DNA of 6,043 bases from an uncultured Nitrospinaceae bacterium (GCA_938073925.1 CALJGH010000190.1:1-6043), one strand, 5' to 3'; shown: positions 1 through 5,555, counted from the first letter of the stretch. Numbers and translations are program-made. The notes: a model not told the origin generated them from the sequence alone.

Positions 1-1
1 T

Positions 2-103
2 ATCATGTCCGGTTGGCTCGGGGCTGCCAACTACGGAGTCATCGTTGCCAATGAAACCGATAAATTTTTGAGACAATTGAGCCCAAGCCTCGTTACAGCT
101 TAA
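2..103 (+). CDS. Beta-ketoacyl-ACP synthase-like protein, C-terminal end (partial)
   Basis: This open frame enters from the left edge and stops at TAA 101-103, so only about 33 C-terminal residues are visible. The segment SGWLGAANYGVIVAN resembles the last strand-turn-strand of ketoacyl synthases of the FabF/FabB fold, where a motif of the type S-x-G-F-G-G-x-N-x-x-L-V-F is usual. Here Trp and Ala replace some of the customary Phe and Gly residues. Such enzymes condense an acyl primer with malonyl-ACP in the cytoplasm. The call rests on this short motif plus context: the next three genes on the same strand encode the ketoreductase, dehydratase and enoyl reductase of the same cycle, and fabG begins 53 bp downstream. 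The catalytic Cys-His-His residues lie outside the window, so an active synthase cannot be told from a chain-length-factor-like partner. Confidence 0.55.
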   Translation: MMSGWLGAANYGVIVANETDKFLRQLSPSLVTA

Positions 104-108
104 AATAA

Positions 109-131
109 CTCCTTTCTTTCCTTCCTTCTTT
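109..131 (+). other. 23-nt pure polypyrimidine tract upstream of fabG
   Basis: Positions 109-131 contain only C and T. The tract lies just after the synthase stop codon and about 25 nt before the fabG start. No hairpin is associated with it, and its function, if any, is unknown. It is recorded because it fills nearly half of the gap that should carry the fabG ribosome binding site. Confidence 0.5.
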
Positions 132-144
132 GCCCAATTTAACT

Positions 145-150
145 TAATAT
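145..150 (+). promoter_or_regulatory. Possible -10 element for a leaderless fabG transcript
   Basis: TAATAT lies exactly at -12 to -7 if transcription began at the A of the fabG ATG (157), and no Shine-Dalgarno sequence is visible before that ATG. This is the arrangement seen in leaderless mRNAs. There is no convincing -35 hexamer; the pyrimidine tract occupies that region. The area is AT-rich, so a chance match is quite possible. Confidence 0.25.
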
Positions 151-156
151 TGTTTT

Positions 157-900
157 ATGGAATTTGATTTTAAAGGACAGACTGCTGTCGTAACCGGTGG
201 CACCCGTGGAATAGGCAGAGCTGTTTCCGAAGCGTTTCTAAAGGCGGGGGCTAAAGTCATCGCCACTTACCGAAGCAACGAAGAAGAGGCCAAAAAGTTT
301 ACAGAAGCTAATGTCGCGTATGCGGAATATCTCAACATTTATAAATTCGATGTCACCTCTTATGACGAGGTAGAAAATTTTTATAAAGAAGTTGAAAACA
401 AACACGGGGCCTTGCAAATCGTTGTCGTCAGCTCAGGGATCCGTTCCGACTCCATCGTGGGTATGATGAAGACAGAAGACTGGAACAACGTTATCGATAC
501 CAACCTGACGGGAACCTTTAATATTTCCAAACTTGCCGTGCAATATATGATGCGGCAAAAATACGGTCGCATAATTGCCTTGACCTCGCCCATTGGTAAA
601 CTTGGTTTTGCCGGGCAAGCCAATTATGCGGCATCGAAAGCGGGTCAGGTGGCATTGGTTAAATCCTTATCTAAAGAAGTAGCCAGTAGAAAAATTACCG
701 TCAATTGTGTTTCACCTGGTTTCATCGATACAGATTTTATTTCTGATTTATCCGATGAACAAAGGGATGCTTATAAAAAACAAGTCCCGCTCAAACGCTT
801 CGGGTCACCACAGGATGTTGCAACGCCGGTTTTGTTCCTCGCTTCAAAAGAATCTTCTTACATCACCGGATCAGTGTTAGAGGTAACCGGAGGCCTATAA
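157..900 (+). CDS. fabG: 3-oxoacyl-ACP reductase, FabG-type SDR
   Basis: This is a cytoplasmic short-chain dehydrogenase/reductase expected to reduce 3-oxoacyl-ACP to 3-hydroxyacyl-ACP with NAD(P)H. Its 247 residues match the family length (E. coli FabG 244). Visible motifs are the nucleotide-binding TGGTRGIG (13-20), Arg39 after the second strand (compatible with NADPH), catalytic Asn116, Ser144 and the Y157-x3-K161 pair within QANYAASK, and the VSPGF loop (186-190). The usual NNAG motif is replaced by VSSG (91-94), and the C-terminus stops at TGGL instead of running on after the GG. Both traits recall ketoreductases of specialised lipid or polyene clusters more than housekeeping FabG, but that is a judgement from memory. 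The ATG is chosen because it aligns with family N-termini; no Shine-Dalgarno sequence precedes it. The gene ends 2 bp before fabZ, so the two are co-transcribed. Confidence 0.92.
   Translation: MEFDFKGQTAVVTGGTRGIGRAVSEAFLKAGAKVIATYRSNEEEAKKFTEANVAYAEYLNIYKFDVTSYDEVENFYKEVENKHGALQIVVVSSGIRSDSIVGMMKTEDWNNVIDTNLTGTFNISKLAVQYMMRQKYGRIIALTSPIGKLGFAGQANYAASKAGQVALVKSLSKEVASRKITVNCVSPGFIDTDFISDLSDEQRDAYKKQVPLKRFGSPQDVATPVLFLASKESSYITGSVLEVTGGL
888..893 (+). promoter_or_regulatory. Ribosome binding site of fabZ inside the fabG 3' end
   Basis: CGGAGG lies 9 nt before the fabZ ATG and overlaps the last codons of fabG. This is the strongest Shine-Dalgarno sequence in the left block. It fixes the fabZ start and implies coupled translation of the two genes. 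Confidence 0.75.
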
Positions 901-902
901 AA

Positions 903-1328
903 ATGTCGCAGGATTTTCTTCAATACATTCCACATCGCCCGCCATTCTTGTTTGTCGACAAAGTAACAGAAGAATTTGATGACACTATCAAAGCCGAAAA
1001 GACCGTCGACCCTGACGAACCCTTTTTTCAGGGCCACTATCCCAATCGACCTATTATGCCGGGCGTATTGATCTTTGAATCCATTTTTCAAACGGGAGCG
1101 ATTATGATGGGAAAACGAATCGCTAACGAGGGGAAAATTCCAGTTCTTACTCGCGTCAACAACATAAAACTCAAACATGCTGTTAACCCCGGCGATACTC
1201 TACAGATTGAAGTTAAATTAAAAGACCTGGTAAGTTCTGCAGCCTATATGACGGGTAAAGCATCGGTGAACGGCAAAACGGCCGTAACCCTTGAGTTCAC
1301 TGCCATGCTGGTTGACTCACTTGCGTGA
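903..1328 (+). CDS. fabZ: 3-hydroxyacyl-ACP dehydratase, FabZ-type hotdog fold
   Basis: The product is expected to dehydrate 3-hydroxyacyl-ACP to trans-2-enoyl-ACP in the cytoplasm, the third step of the elongation cycle. The 141-residue single hotdog domain has the usual FabZ length. The N-terminal HRPPFLFVDKV (11-21) corresponds to the family PHRYPFLLVDRV, and FFQGHYPNRPIMPGVL (41-56) is the signature. His45 and Glu59 occupy the catalytic positions with the correct 14-residue spacing (E. coli His54 and Glu68). No FabA-type isomerase features are apparent, so a dehydratase without isomerase activity is the simpler reading. The start is set by CGGAGG nine bases upstream. The gene sits between a ketoreductase and an enoyl reductase, which supports the assignment. 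A dehydratase serving a specialised lipid pathway rather than core fatty acid synthesis would look the same. Confidence 0.92.
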   Translation: MSQDFLQYIPHRPPFLFVDKVTEEFDDTIKAEKTVDPDEPFFQGHYPNRPIMPGVLIFESIFQTGAIMMGKRIANEGKIPVLTRVNNIKLKHAVNPGDTLQIEVKLKDLVSSAAYMTGKASVNGKTAVTLEFTAMLVDSLA

Positions 1329-1396
1329 GATGCAATAGGTCAGAACGTCATAGAGCGAACGATTAATATTACGCCTCTGGATATAAGGTATTACAA

Positions 1397-2188
1397 ATGA
1401 GTTTTCTAAATCTGGAAAATAAAAATATTCTGGTAATGGGGGTCGCCAATAAAAAAAGCGTGGCCTGGCACATTGCCAAAATCCTCGAAGAAGAAGGTGC
1501 GAACGTTCTTTACAGCCTACGTTCTGAGGATAGAAAAAAATCTCTCGATAAATTGATCGCAGGAAAACCTGTTTTTATCTGTGATGTAGAAAAACCAGAA
1601 GACATTGAACGTCTAAAAAAAGAAATTAGTGCAGAATATAAAACCCTAAATGGACTGGTGCATTCAATAGCATTTGCTAATTATTCTGAAGGCTGGAAAC
1701 CTTTTCATGAAACACCACGGAAAGATTTTTTGCAATCTATCGATATAAGTTGTTATTCGTTAATTGCATTGTCCGATGCTTTAAAGAGTTTGCTCGACAA
1801 AAAAGCTTCTGTTGTAACTGTTTCCATTTCTACGACGCGTATGGCGGCAGAAAATTATGGCTACATGGCACCTGCTAAAGCGGCACTCGATTCAACGCTG
1901 TGTTTTCTTGCAAAATCTTTCAGCGCATTTTCTGAAATCCGATTTAACTCTATTAATCCCGGTCTTCTTAAAACATCTGCATCTGCGGGTATCCCAGGTT
2001 ATGTAGATTCCTTCCTCCATGCTGAAAAAGCAACCTTGAGAAAAAACTCCCTTACGACTCAAGAAGCCGCCAACGCAGCGATCTTTTTATTGAGCGAACG
2101 TTCAAGCGGCATCAATGCTCAAGGAGTGATTCTCGATGCAGGTATGTCTATCAATTATTTCGATCAAACTCTAGTAAAACCTCAATAG
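1397..2188 (+). CDS. fabI: Enoyl-ACP reductase, FabI-type
   Basis: The product is expected to reduce trans-2-enoyl-ACP to the saturated acyl-ACP, completing elongation. The 263 residues match the FabI length. Diagnostic features are GVANKKSVAWHIA (15-27), equivalent to the divergent FabI cofactor loop G-x5-S-x-A; DV at 63-64; VHSIAFA (88-94), close to the FabI VHSIGFA; catalytic Y154-x6-K161; and NPGLLKTSASAGI (187-199), matching the FabI substrate loop. In E. coli FabI a second tyrosine (Tyr146) lies ten residues before the catalytic one; here that position is Ile144 within TVSIS. InhA also lacks a tyrosine there (Phe149), so activity is not excluded. Arg42 after the second strand may favour NADPH. 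AAGG at 1385-1388 lies 8 nt before the ATG. A 68-bp gap with no recognisable signal separates it from fabZ, and same-operon transcription is likely. Confidence 0.88.
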   Translation: MSFLNLENKNILVMGVANKKSVAWHIAKILEEEGANVLYSLRSEDRKKSLDKLIAGKPVFICDVEKPEDIERLKKEISAEYKTLNGLVHSIAFANYSEGWKPFHETPRKDFLQSIDISCYSLIALSDALKSLLDKKASVVTVSISTTRMAAENYGYMAPAKAALDSTLCFLAKSFSAFSEIRFNSINPGLLKTSASAGIPGYVDSFLHAEKATLRKNSLTTQEAANAAIFLLSERSSGINAQGVILDAGMSINYFDQTLVKPQ

Positions 2189-2209
2189 CATTGGAAACAA
2201 AGCCACGCC

Positions 2210-2235
2210 TTGAAGAGATACTCGCAAATCTTCAA
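2210..2235 (+). terminator. Weak stem-loop after fabI
   Basis: TTGAAGA (2210-2216) and TCTTCAA (2229-2235) form a perfect 7-bp inverted repeat around a 12-nt loop, starting 22 nt after the fabI stop. The stem is AT-rich and no T-run follows on the + strand, so it is a poor intrinsic terminator. It could stabilise the mRNA 3' end. On the minus strand it follows two T-runs rather than preceding one, so it does not look like a terminator in that direction either. Confidence 0.3.
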
Positions 2236-2257
2236 TAAAAAGCCCAAAAAACCTATT

Positions 2258-2458
2258 TCAGCTTCTCAACTTTACCTGCGGCAGTTCGGCCGCTAGAGGA
2301 GGAATTTTTTGTTTGAGGATCGTGGCGCAAGCTTGGTGATTGCTTTTACGTAGATCTCCCATTTGTTTGCTGAGTCTCTTGCGGATTTCGGATTCTTTTG
2401 GGTTGAGGTGATAATCCTGCATGATTTCTTCAACGCTGGTTATGTAGTAGTTGATCAT
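2258..2458 (-). CDS. Hypothetical 66-residue protein
   Basis: I do not recognise this frame. The predicted product is small, basic and probably helical: it opens MINYYITSVEEIMQDYHL, continues with a charged stretch rich in Lys, Arg and Glu (about 20-38), and ends with a Pro-containing tail. It has no signal peptide, membrane segment or Cys pair. It is the only frame of any length in this part of the gap, lies opposite to the flanking operons, and has the same direction as the TPR fragment 141 bp upstream. No clear Shine-Dalgarno sequence precedes the ATG; TATAAAGAT about 15 nt upstream might be a -10 element. The non-repetitive, protein-like composition argues mildly for a real gene, but a chance frame cannot be excluded. 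Confidence 0.4.
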   Translation of the reverse strand: MINYYITSVEEIMQDYHLNPKESEIRKRLSKQMGDLRKSNHQACATILKQKIPPLAAELPQVKLRS

Positions 2459-2599
2459 CTTATTATGACCAATCTTTATAAACTAAATGGTTCTAGCTAG
2501 CATTAGGATGAGCCCTTTCCCCTGCATGGATTTATGAAAAGGCTTGCCTACACTTTCTAGTTCAGGAGAATTTATGCTTCCATCTCTGATTCCAGCTTA

Positions 2600-2944
2600 T
2601 CAATTCAGTCGCTGCTTGATTTCAGCCACCATATCAAGTTCTTTAAATTTTTTTAGTGGATTCAAAGACTGCATGTAAAATTCCACTGCTTTTTTTTGAG
2701 GCCTCAAAGCATAAGCATCAGCTATTCGCGCAAGGAATATACCTTCAAATTTTGAATTGCGAGAGGTTTTAGCCACATCAAGACCTTCATTAAAAATATG
2801 GATGGCTTGGTCAATATCTCCTAATTCAATGTACATTTTCCCGAATCCATGCAGAATTTCTATTTCTTCATTTCGCTTATTAAGACTATGAGCCAGAGTA
2901 AGGCTGTCCTCGAAATATTCTTCTACCTGCCGGTAATCTTTCAT
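2600..2944 (-). CDS. TPR-repeat protein fragment, start uncertain, possibly decayed
   Basis: The 114 residues form tetratricopeptide repeats, helix-turn-helix units that bind other proteins. One full repeat spans about 26-60 (GKMYIELGDIDQAIHIFNEG carries the consensus small and Ala positions), a second, poorer one spans about 66-100, and the N-terminal 22 residues are the end of another. The repeat pattern continues upstream of the ATG in the same frame: residues encoded at 2945-2980 read IIFKHLGSCFRS, the missing first helix of that repeat. A TGA at 2993-2995 then closes the frame. The true start is therefore either a non-ATG codon (CTG at 2984-2986 is one choice) or the gene is a 5'-truncated remnant of a larger TPR protein. 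AGGAG sits only one base before the ATG, too close to serve it well. No catalytic domain is attached, so no specific function can be given. Confidence 0.5.
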   Translation of the reverse strand: MKDYRQVEEYFEDSLTLAHSLNKRNEEIEILHGFGKMYIELGDIDQAIHIFNEGLDVAKTSRNSKFEGIFLARIADAYALRPQKKAVEFYMQSLNPLKKFKELDMVAEIKQRLN

Positions 2945-3150
2945 GCTCCTAAAACATGAACCTAAATGCTTGAAAATAATTCTCAGACAAAGTCAGCTGC
3001 CCATTTTTATGTCTTTATGCAATCCTCTTTTTAAACGAGGAAATTTTTCCCCCACAAGGGTAGATTTTTCCGTTTTCAAAAGGTGTGTTTCGACCTTTCT
3101 TATTTACATAAACAATTGTAAACAAACAAGTTTTTATTTTAATTTTGGGT
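2945..3150. other. Intergenic region upstream of the hook operon
   Basis: This stretch between the TPR fragment and the fliK promoter has no convincing gene. It is very AT-rich and contains short symmetric elements: GGAAATTTTTCC (3039-3050), a second ATTTTTCC 21 bp after the first (3043-3050 and 3064-3071), and the inverted repeat AAAGGT-N8-ACCTTT (3079-3084 and 3093-3098). Its position about 80-140 bp before the predicted start of transcription is where enhancer sites of sigma-54 activators usually lie. Confidence 0.4.
3079..3098. promoter_or_regulatory. Candidate upstream activator site (inverted repeat)
   Basis: AAAGGT and ACCTTT form a perfect 6-bp inverted repeat with an 8-nt spacer, centred about 89 bp before the transcription start predicted from the sigma-54 promoter. 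Sigma-54 promoters need an AAA+ activator that usually binds dyad sites 80-150 bp upstream (flagellar examples are FlrC, FleR and FlbD). The link is inferred from position only; the repeat is short. Confidence 0.25.
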
Positions 3151-3167
3151 TTGGCATCGCTTTTGCT
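3151..3167 (+). promoter_or_regulatory. Sigma-54 (-24/-12) promoter of the fliK-flgD-flgE operon
   Basis: TTGGCATCGCTTTTGCT matches the RpoN consensus YTGGCACG-N4-TTGCW closely. TGGCA and TTGCT are exact, and the GG (3153-3154) and GC (3165-3166) dinucleotides have the required spacing; only the CG of the first block is changed to TC. Transcription should begin near 3178, giving a leader of about 41 nt before fliK. Sigma-54 controls hook genes in many flagellated bacteria, so the downstream genes fit this promoter well. No sigma-28-type site was seen. Confidence 0.8.
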
Positions 3168-3218
3168 CTAGAGGTGATTGCGGGATATTATTAACAATCT
3201 ACAAATGGATTTTAAACG

Positions 3219-4841
3219 ATGCCAGGCAACTCAAGTGTATTAGCTTTGTTTTCTCCTCAACCCCCAGTTGAGCCGACTGCCCCAAAGGCAGATCGCGGAA
3301 GTGATAGCAACTTTAATGATTTTCTGAACAACGCTACGGATCAGGTAGAAAAAACACAGAAACCAAGTCCTGGAGATTCGGCCAATAACAATAACGAAAC
3401 TGAAGTAGGCAAGATGTCCAAACCTAAAATGAAAAATAAGAACGACAAGCTCGAAACGCATGACGGGAAGTATCAAGAAACCGCCACCGCGAATGAAAAT
3501 GAACCGATCACTCAAACTGAGATCGTGACGAAAGATTCCATATTAGAAGAAAATGGTGCCTTTACTATGAAATTGATGGAGCTTGGTATCGATCAAGAAC
3601 AGTTTGAAGCTTTACTAGAACACCTTGGGTTAAATGGTGAAATGAATTTTGATTCTTTATTACAATCTCTCACCCAGAGCCTGAATCAAAATCGAATCAC
3701 AGTAGGAAAGGATATAGATTCTCTTCCTCAAAGTGAACTTCTGGCACGACTTCAGCAACATGAGGGTGAAGCAATTAACCTTCTCAAAAAAGCAGGTCTG
3801 ACAGATGATCAGGCCAAAAATTTAATCGACCATCTTAAATCAGCACCTATAACGAACATTGCACAAAAAGAAGTGGATAAGACTCTTGACCTAAATTTGA
3901 AAAAAGAAATTCAGGCTCAGCAAGAAGCTGCCTCTACAGAAAAGGTAAAGCTAAAAACGACTGAACAATCAAAAACTTCTAAAAACTCAGGTCAGCAAGA
4001 AAAAGGAACTGAAAACAACGTCCCTGTTCAAGTAAAAGAAACTTTCAAAAAAGCAGAGAAAGCAGAACGGCCTGCTTCAGCAGAGAAAACAGAACGGGCT
4101 GCTTCAATAGATAAGCTTCTTGAAACTCCAAAAGGCAGTGAAGCACCACGTATCACGGCAGCCGAGCCGTTAGGAAATAAGGGAACTCAAACCTCCAAGT
4201 TCAACCAACTATTGAACGATAATAATGCTCAAGCGACTCTAGTCCAAACCGATGCAGGAAAAGATGCAGGAATTTTTAAAGGACTTGAATCCGCTAAAGC
4301 AGGACCAGAATTACAGGTTCAGGCTCCCACCGCTGCGGCAGATAATGCAATAAAAGCAGTCGAATCCAGCAAATCTGTTCTGCCAGAAAAATTAATTGCA
4401 CGTGGAGCTACTGAAACCAAAATCATAAACCAAATTGTAAATAAATTAAGCACTCGTGGTGGTGGTGCTCAGAATGAAGTTCAAATCAGGCTTGATCCGC
4501 CTTCACTTGGAACTGTTCGGTTGAACATTACAACGGTAGGCGATTCTGTACGCACTATGATCATTGCTGAAAACCATGCGGTCAAGCAAACGATTGAAAA
4601 TAATTTCAATCAGCTTCGCGATGCAATGAGCGAACAGGGTCTGAAGGTCGATAGCTTTTCTGTAACGGTCGGTGGTGAATCTGGAAGCTCAAACCAAAAT
4701 AGAAAACAATTTGGTGAGGGAAATTCATTAAACCCTCTAAGCAATGAACAAGTTGCTTCATCTGGAAACGAGGGTGAATTTGAAGAATCTAATGACTCGT
4801 TTATCTTTGATGGAAACCAGTCGATCAGCGTATTGGCTTAA
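3219..4841 (+). CDS. fliK: Flagellar hook-length control protein FliK
   Basis: FliK is exported through the flagellar type III apparatus as a molecular ruler and switches export from hook to filament substrates when the hook reaches full length. At 540 residues it is within the broad family range. The N-terminal part and linker are polar, low-complexity and rich in Gln, Lys, Glu and Asn, as expected of an exported, largely unfolded ruler. Two helical segments (about 116-156 and 185-208) interrupt it. The conserved C-terminal hook-control domain spans about 405-485 and contains VQIRLDPPSLGTVRLNI (421-437), with the signature L-x-P-P-x-L-G, and the following NNFNQLRDAMSEQGLKV. A tail rich in Ser, Asn and Glu follows. 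Residues 279-296 are a duplicated 9-residue unit. No clear Shine-Dalgarno sequence precedes the ATG, so the start is less certain than the gene. flgD follows after 36 bp, and the operon is probably sigma-54 driven. Confidence 0.9.
   Translation: MPGNSSVLALFSPQPPVEPTAPKADRGSDSNFNDFLNNATDQVEKTQKPSPGDSANNNNETEVGKMSKPKMKNKNDKLETHDGKYQETATANENEPITQTEIVTKDSILEENGAFTMKLMELGIDQEQFEALLEHLGLNGEMNFDSLLQSLTQSLNQNRITVGKDIDSLPQSELLARLQQHEGEAINLLKKAGLTDDQAKNLIDHLKSAPITNIAQKEVDKTLDLNLKKEIQAQQEAASTEKVKLKTTEQSKTSKNSGQQEKGTENNVPVQVKETFKKAEKAERPASAEKTERAASIDKLLETPKGSEAPRITAAEPLGNKGTQTSKFNQLLNDNNAQATLVQTDAGKDAGIFKGLESAKAGPELQVQAPTAAADNAIKAVESSKSVLPEKLIARGATETKIINQIVNKLSTRGGGAQNEVQIRLDPPSLGTVRLNITTVGDSVRTMIIAENHAVKQTIENNFNQLRDAMSEQGLKVDSFSVTVGGESGSSNQNRKQFGEGNSLNPLSNEQVASSGNEGEFEESNDSFIFDGNQSISVLA
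4053..4106 (+). repeat. 27-bp tandem duplication in the fliK linker
   Basis: Units 4053-4079 and 4080-4106 differ at only 2 of 27 bases and encode AEKAERPAS followed by AEKTERAAS. The length is a multiple of three, so the frame is kept. It lies in the low-complexity ruler region between the N-terminal part and the hook-control domain. The near identity suggests a recent slippage or duplication event. Confidence 0.85.
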
Positions 4842-4862
4842 AGAAAATTGTATTTAACTTTT

Positions 4863-4867
4863 AAGGA
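4863..4867 (+). promoter_or_regulatory. Ribosome binding site of flgD
   Basis: AAGGA lies 10 nt before the flgD ATG in the 36-bp fliK-flgD gap. It supports the chosen start. No terminator or promoter was seen in this gap. Confidence 0.6.
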
Positions 4868-4877
4868 CTAGAAAAAT

Positions 4878-5537
4878 ATGATCGCAGGAATAAATCCGAT
4901 TCCAAGCACAAACTCAGAAGGCAACTCCTTAACTTCAGGAGCCAGTCTGGGTAAAAACGATTTCCTTAAGCTTCTTGTCGCACAACTGGAACACCAAGAT
5001 CCGCTTGCTCCTCAAGAGGGACAAGAATTCGCCGCGCAGTTGGCACAATTCAGTAGTCTGGAACAATTAACAAATATCAACGATAACCTTGAAGCCAGTC
5101 AGGCATTTGATTTGGCATTGAGTAATTCATCCATGGTCAACCTAATAGGTAAAACGGTAGACGCCCCAGGTAACAAATTTGAGTTAGGTAAAGGCGAAAC
5201 CGAAACCCTGAGCTTCTCAATTGGAGAGGATGCTTCGGAAGTATCCATAGATATCTTTAATTCTGCAGGAGCAAATGTTGCTTCACTTAGCCTAGGTGCT
5301 CAAAGTGCAGGTCAAAAAGAATTTGTATGGCCCGGCACAGATTCCAGCGGTGCACCTCTACCAGCCGGAACATATAGCTTCGGCGTTTCAGCAGAAGATG
5401 CTTCTGGTAACTTTATTGAAGCAGGAACTTTTTCCGCAGGCGTAGTTAGCGATATTCTTTTTGATGAAGGCGAAACCTTTGCCATTGTTAACGGGCAAAA
5501 AGTTTCTGTAAACGAAATATCAAAAGTCAGCCTTTAA
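4878..5537 (+). CDS. flgD: Flagellar hook assembly (cap) protein FlgD
   Basis: FlgD forms the temporary cap at the tip of the growing hook, under which FlgE subunits polymerise, and is itself exported by the flagellar type III system. The 219 residues are typical of the family. The N-terminal signature is very well conserved: LGKNDFLKLLVAQLEHQDPL (24-43) followed by EFAAQLAQFSSLEQL (50-64). The C-terminal half forms the Tudor/Ig-like cap domain, recognised by WPGTDSSGAPLPAGTYSF (151-168), which corresponds to the W-x-G-x-D-x-x-G-x-x-x-P-x-G-x-Y pattern of FlgD. A disordered, Ser/Asn-rich stretch (1-22) precedes the signature, as expected for an export signal. The start is supported by AAGGA. 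The gene lies between fliK and flgE, a classic order for hook genes, with 30 bp to flgE. Confidence 0.95.
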   Translation: MIAGINPIPSTNSEGNSLTSGASLGKNDFLKLLVAQLEHQDPLAPQEGQEFAAQLAQFSSLEQLTNINDNLEASQAFDLALSNSSMVNLIGKTVDAPGNKFELGKGETETLSFSIGEDASEVSIDIFNSAGANVASLSLGAQSAGQKEFVWPGTDSSGAPLPAGTYSFGVSAEDASGNFIEAGTFSAGVVSDILFDEGETFAIVNGQKVSVNEISKVSL

Positions 5538-5555
5538 TTTATAGAAAATAGAAAT

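Noticed and set aside
381..623. Minus-strand frames inside fabG
   Set aside because: Shadows of a strongly conserved SDR coding sequence; the products have no recognisable features.
858..1178. Minus-strand frame of 106 codons across the fabG-fabZ junction
   Set aside because: Lies wholly opposite conserved fabG and fabZ codons, including the FabZ catalytic motif, and has no start signals.
2511..2544. Imperfect hairpin AGCCCTTTC / GAAAAGGCT
   Set aside because: One mismatch in nine pairs, a 16-nt loop and no adjacent T-run on either strand; not a convincing terminator.
2574..2678. Short plus-strand frame preceded by AGGAG (34 codons)
   Set aside because: Despite a good Shine-Dalgarno site it is mostly antisense to the TPR codons and its product has no recognisable features.
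3025..3150. Minus-strand frame without ATG upstream of the TPR fragment, tested as a missing TPR 5' part
   Set aside because: Its translation shows no TPR pattern and has no start codon, so it does not supply the missing end of the gene by a simple frameshift.
2943..3194. Plus-strand open frame of 83 codons beginning within the TPR start region
   Set aside because: No ribosome binding site, low-complexity Phe/Lys/Ile-rich product, antisense to the TPR reading frame, and it runs through the sigma-54 promoter.
3240..3515. Minus-strand frame of 91 codons inside the fliK 5' end
   Set aside because: A hydrophobic artefact of reading the polar, Asn/Lys/Glu-rich fliK codons in reverse.
4251..4274. 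Short repeat GATGCAGGA twice, 12 bp apart in fliK
   Set aside because: Nine bases only, encodes DAG twice in a low-complexity linker; likely chance.
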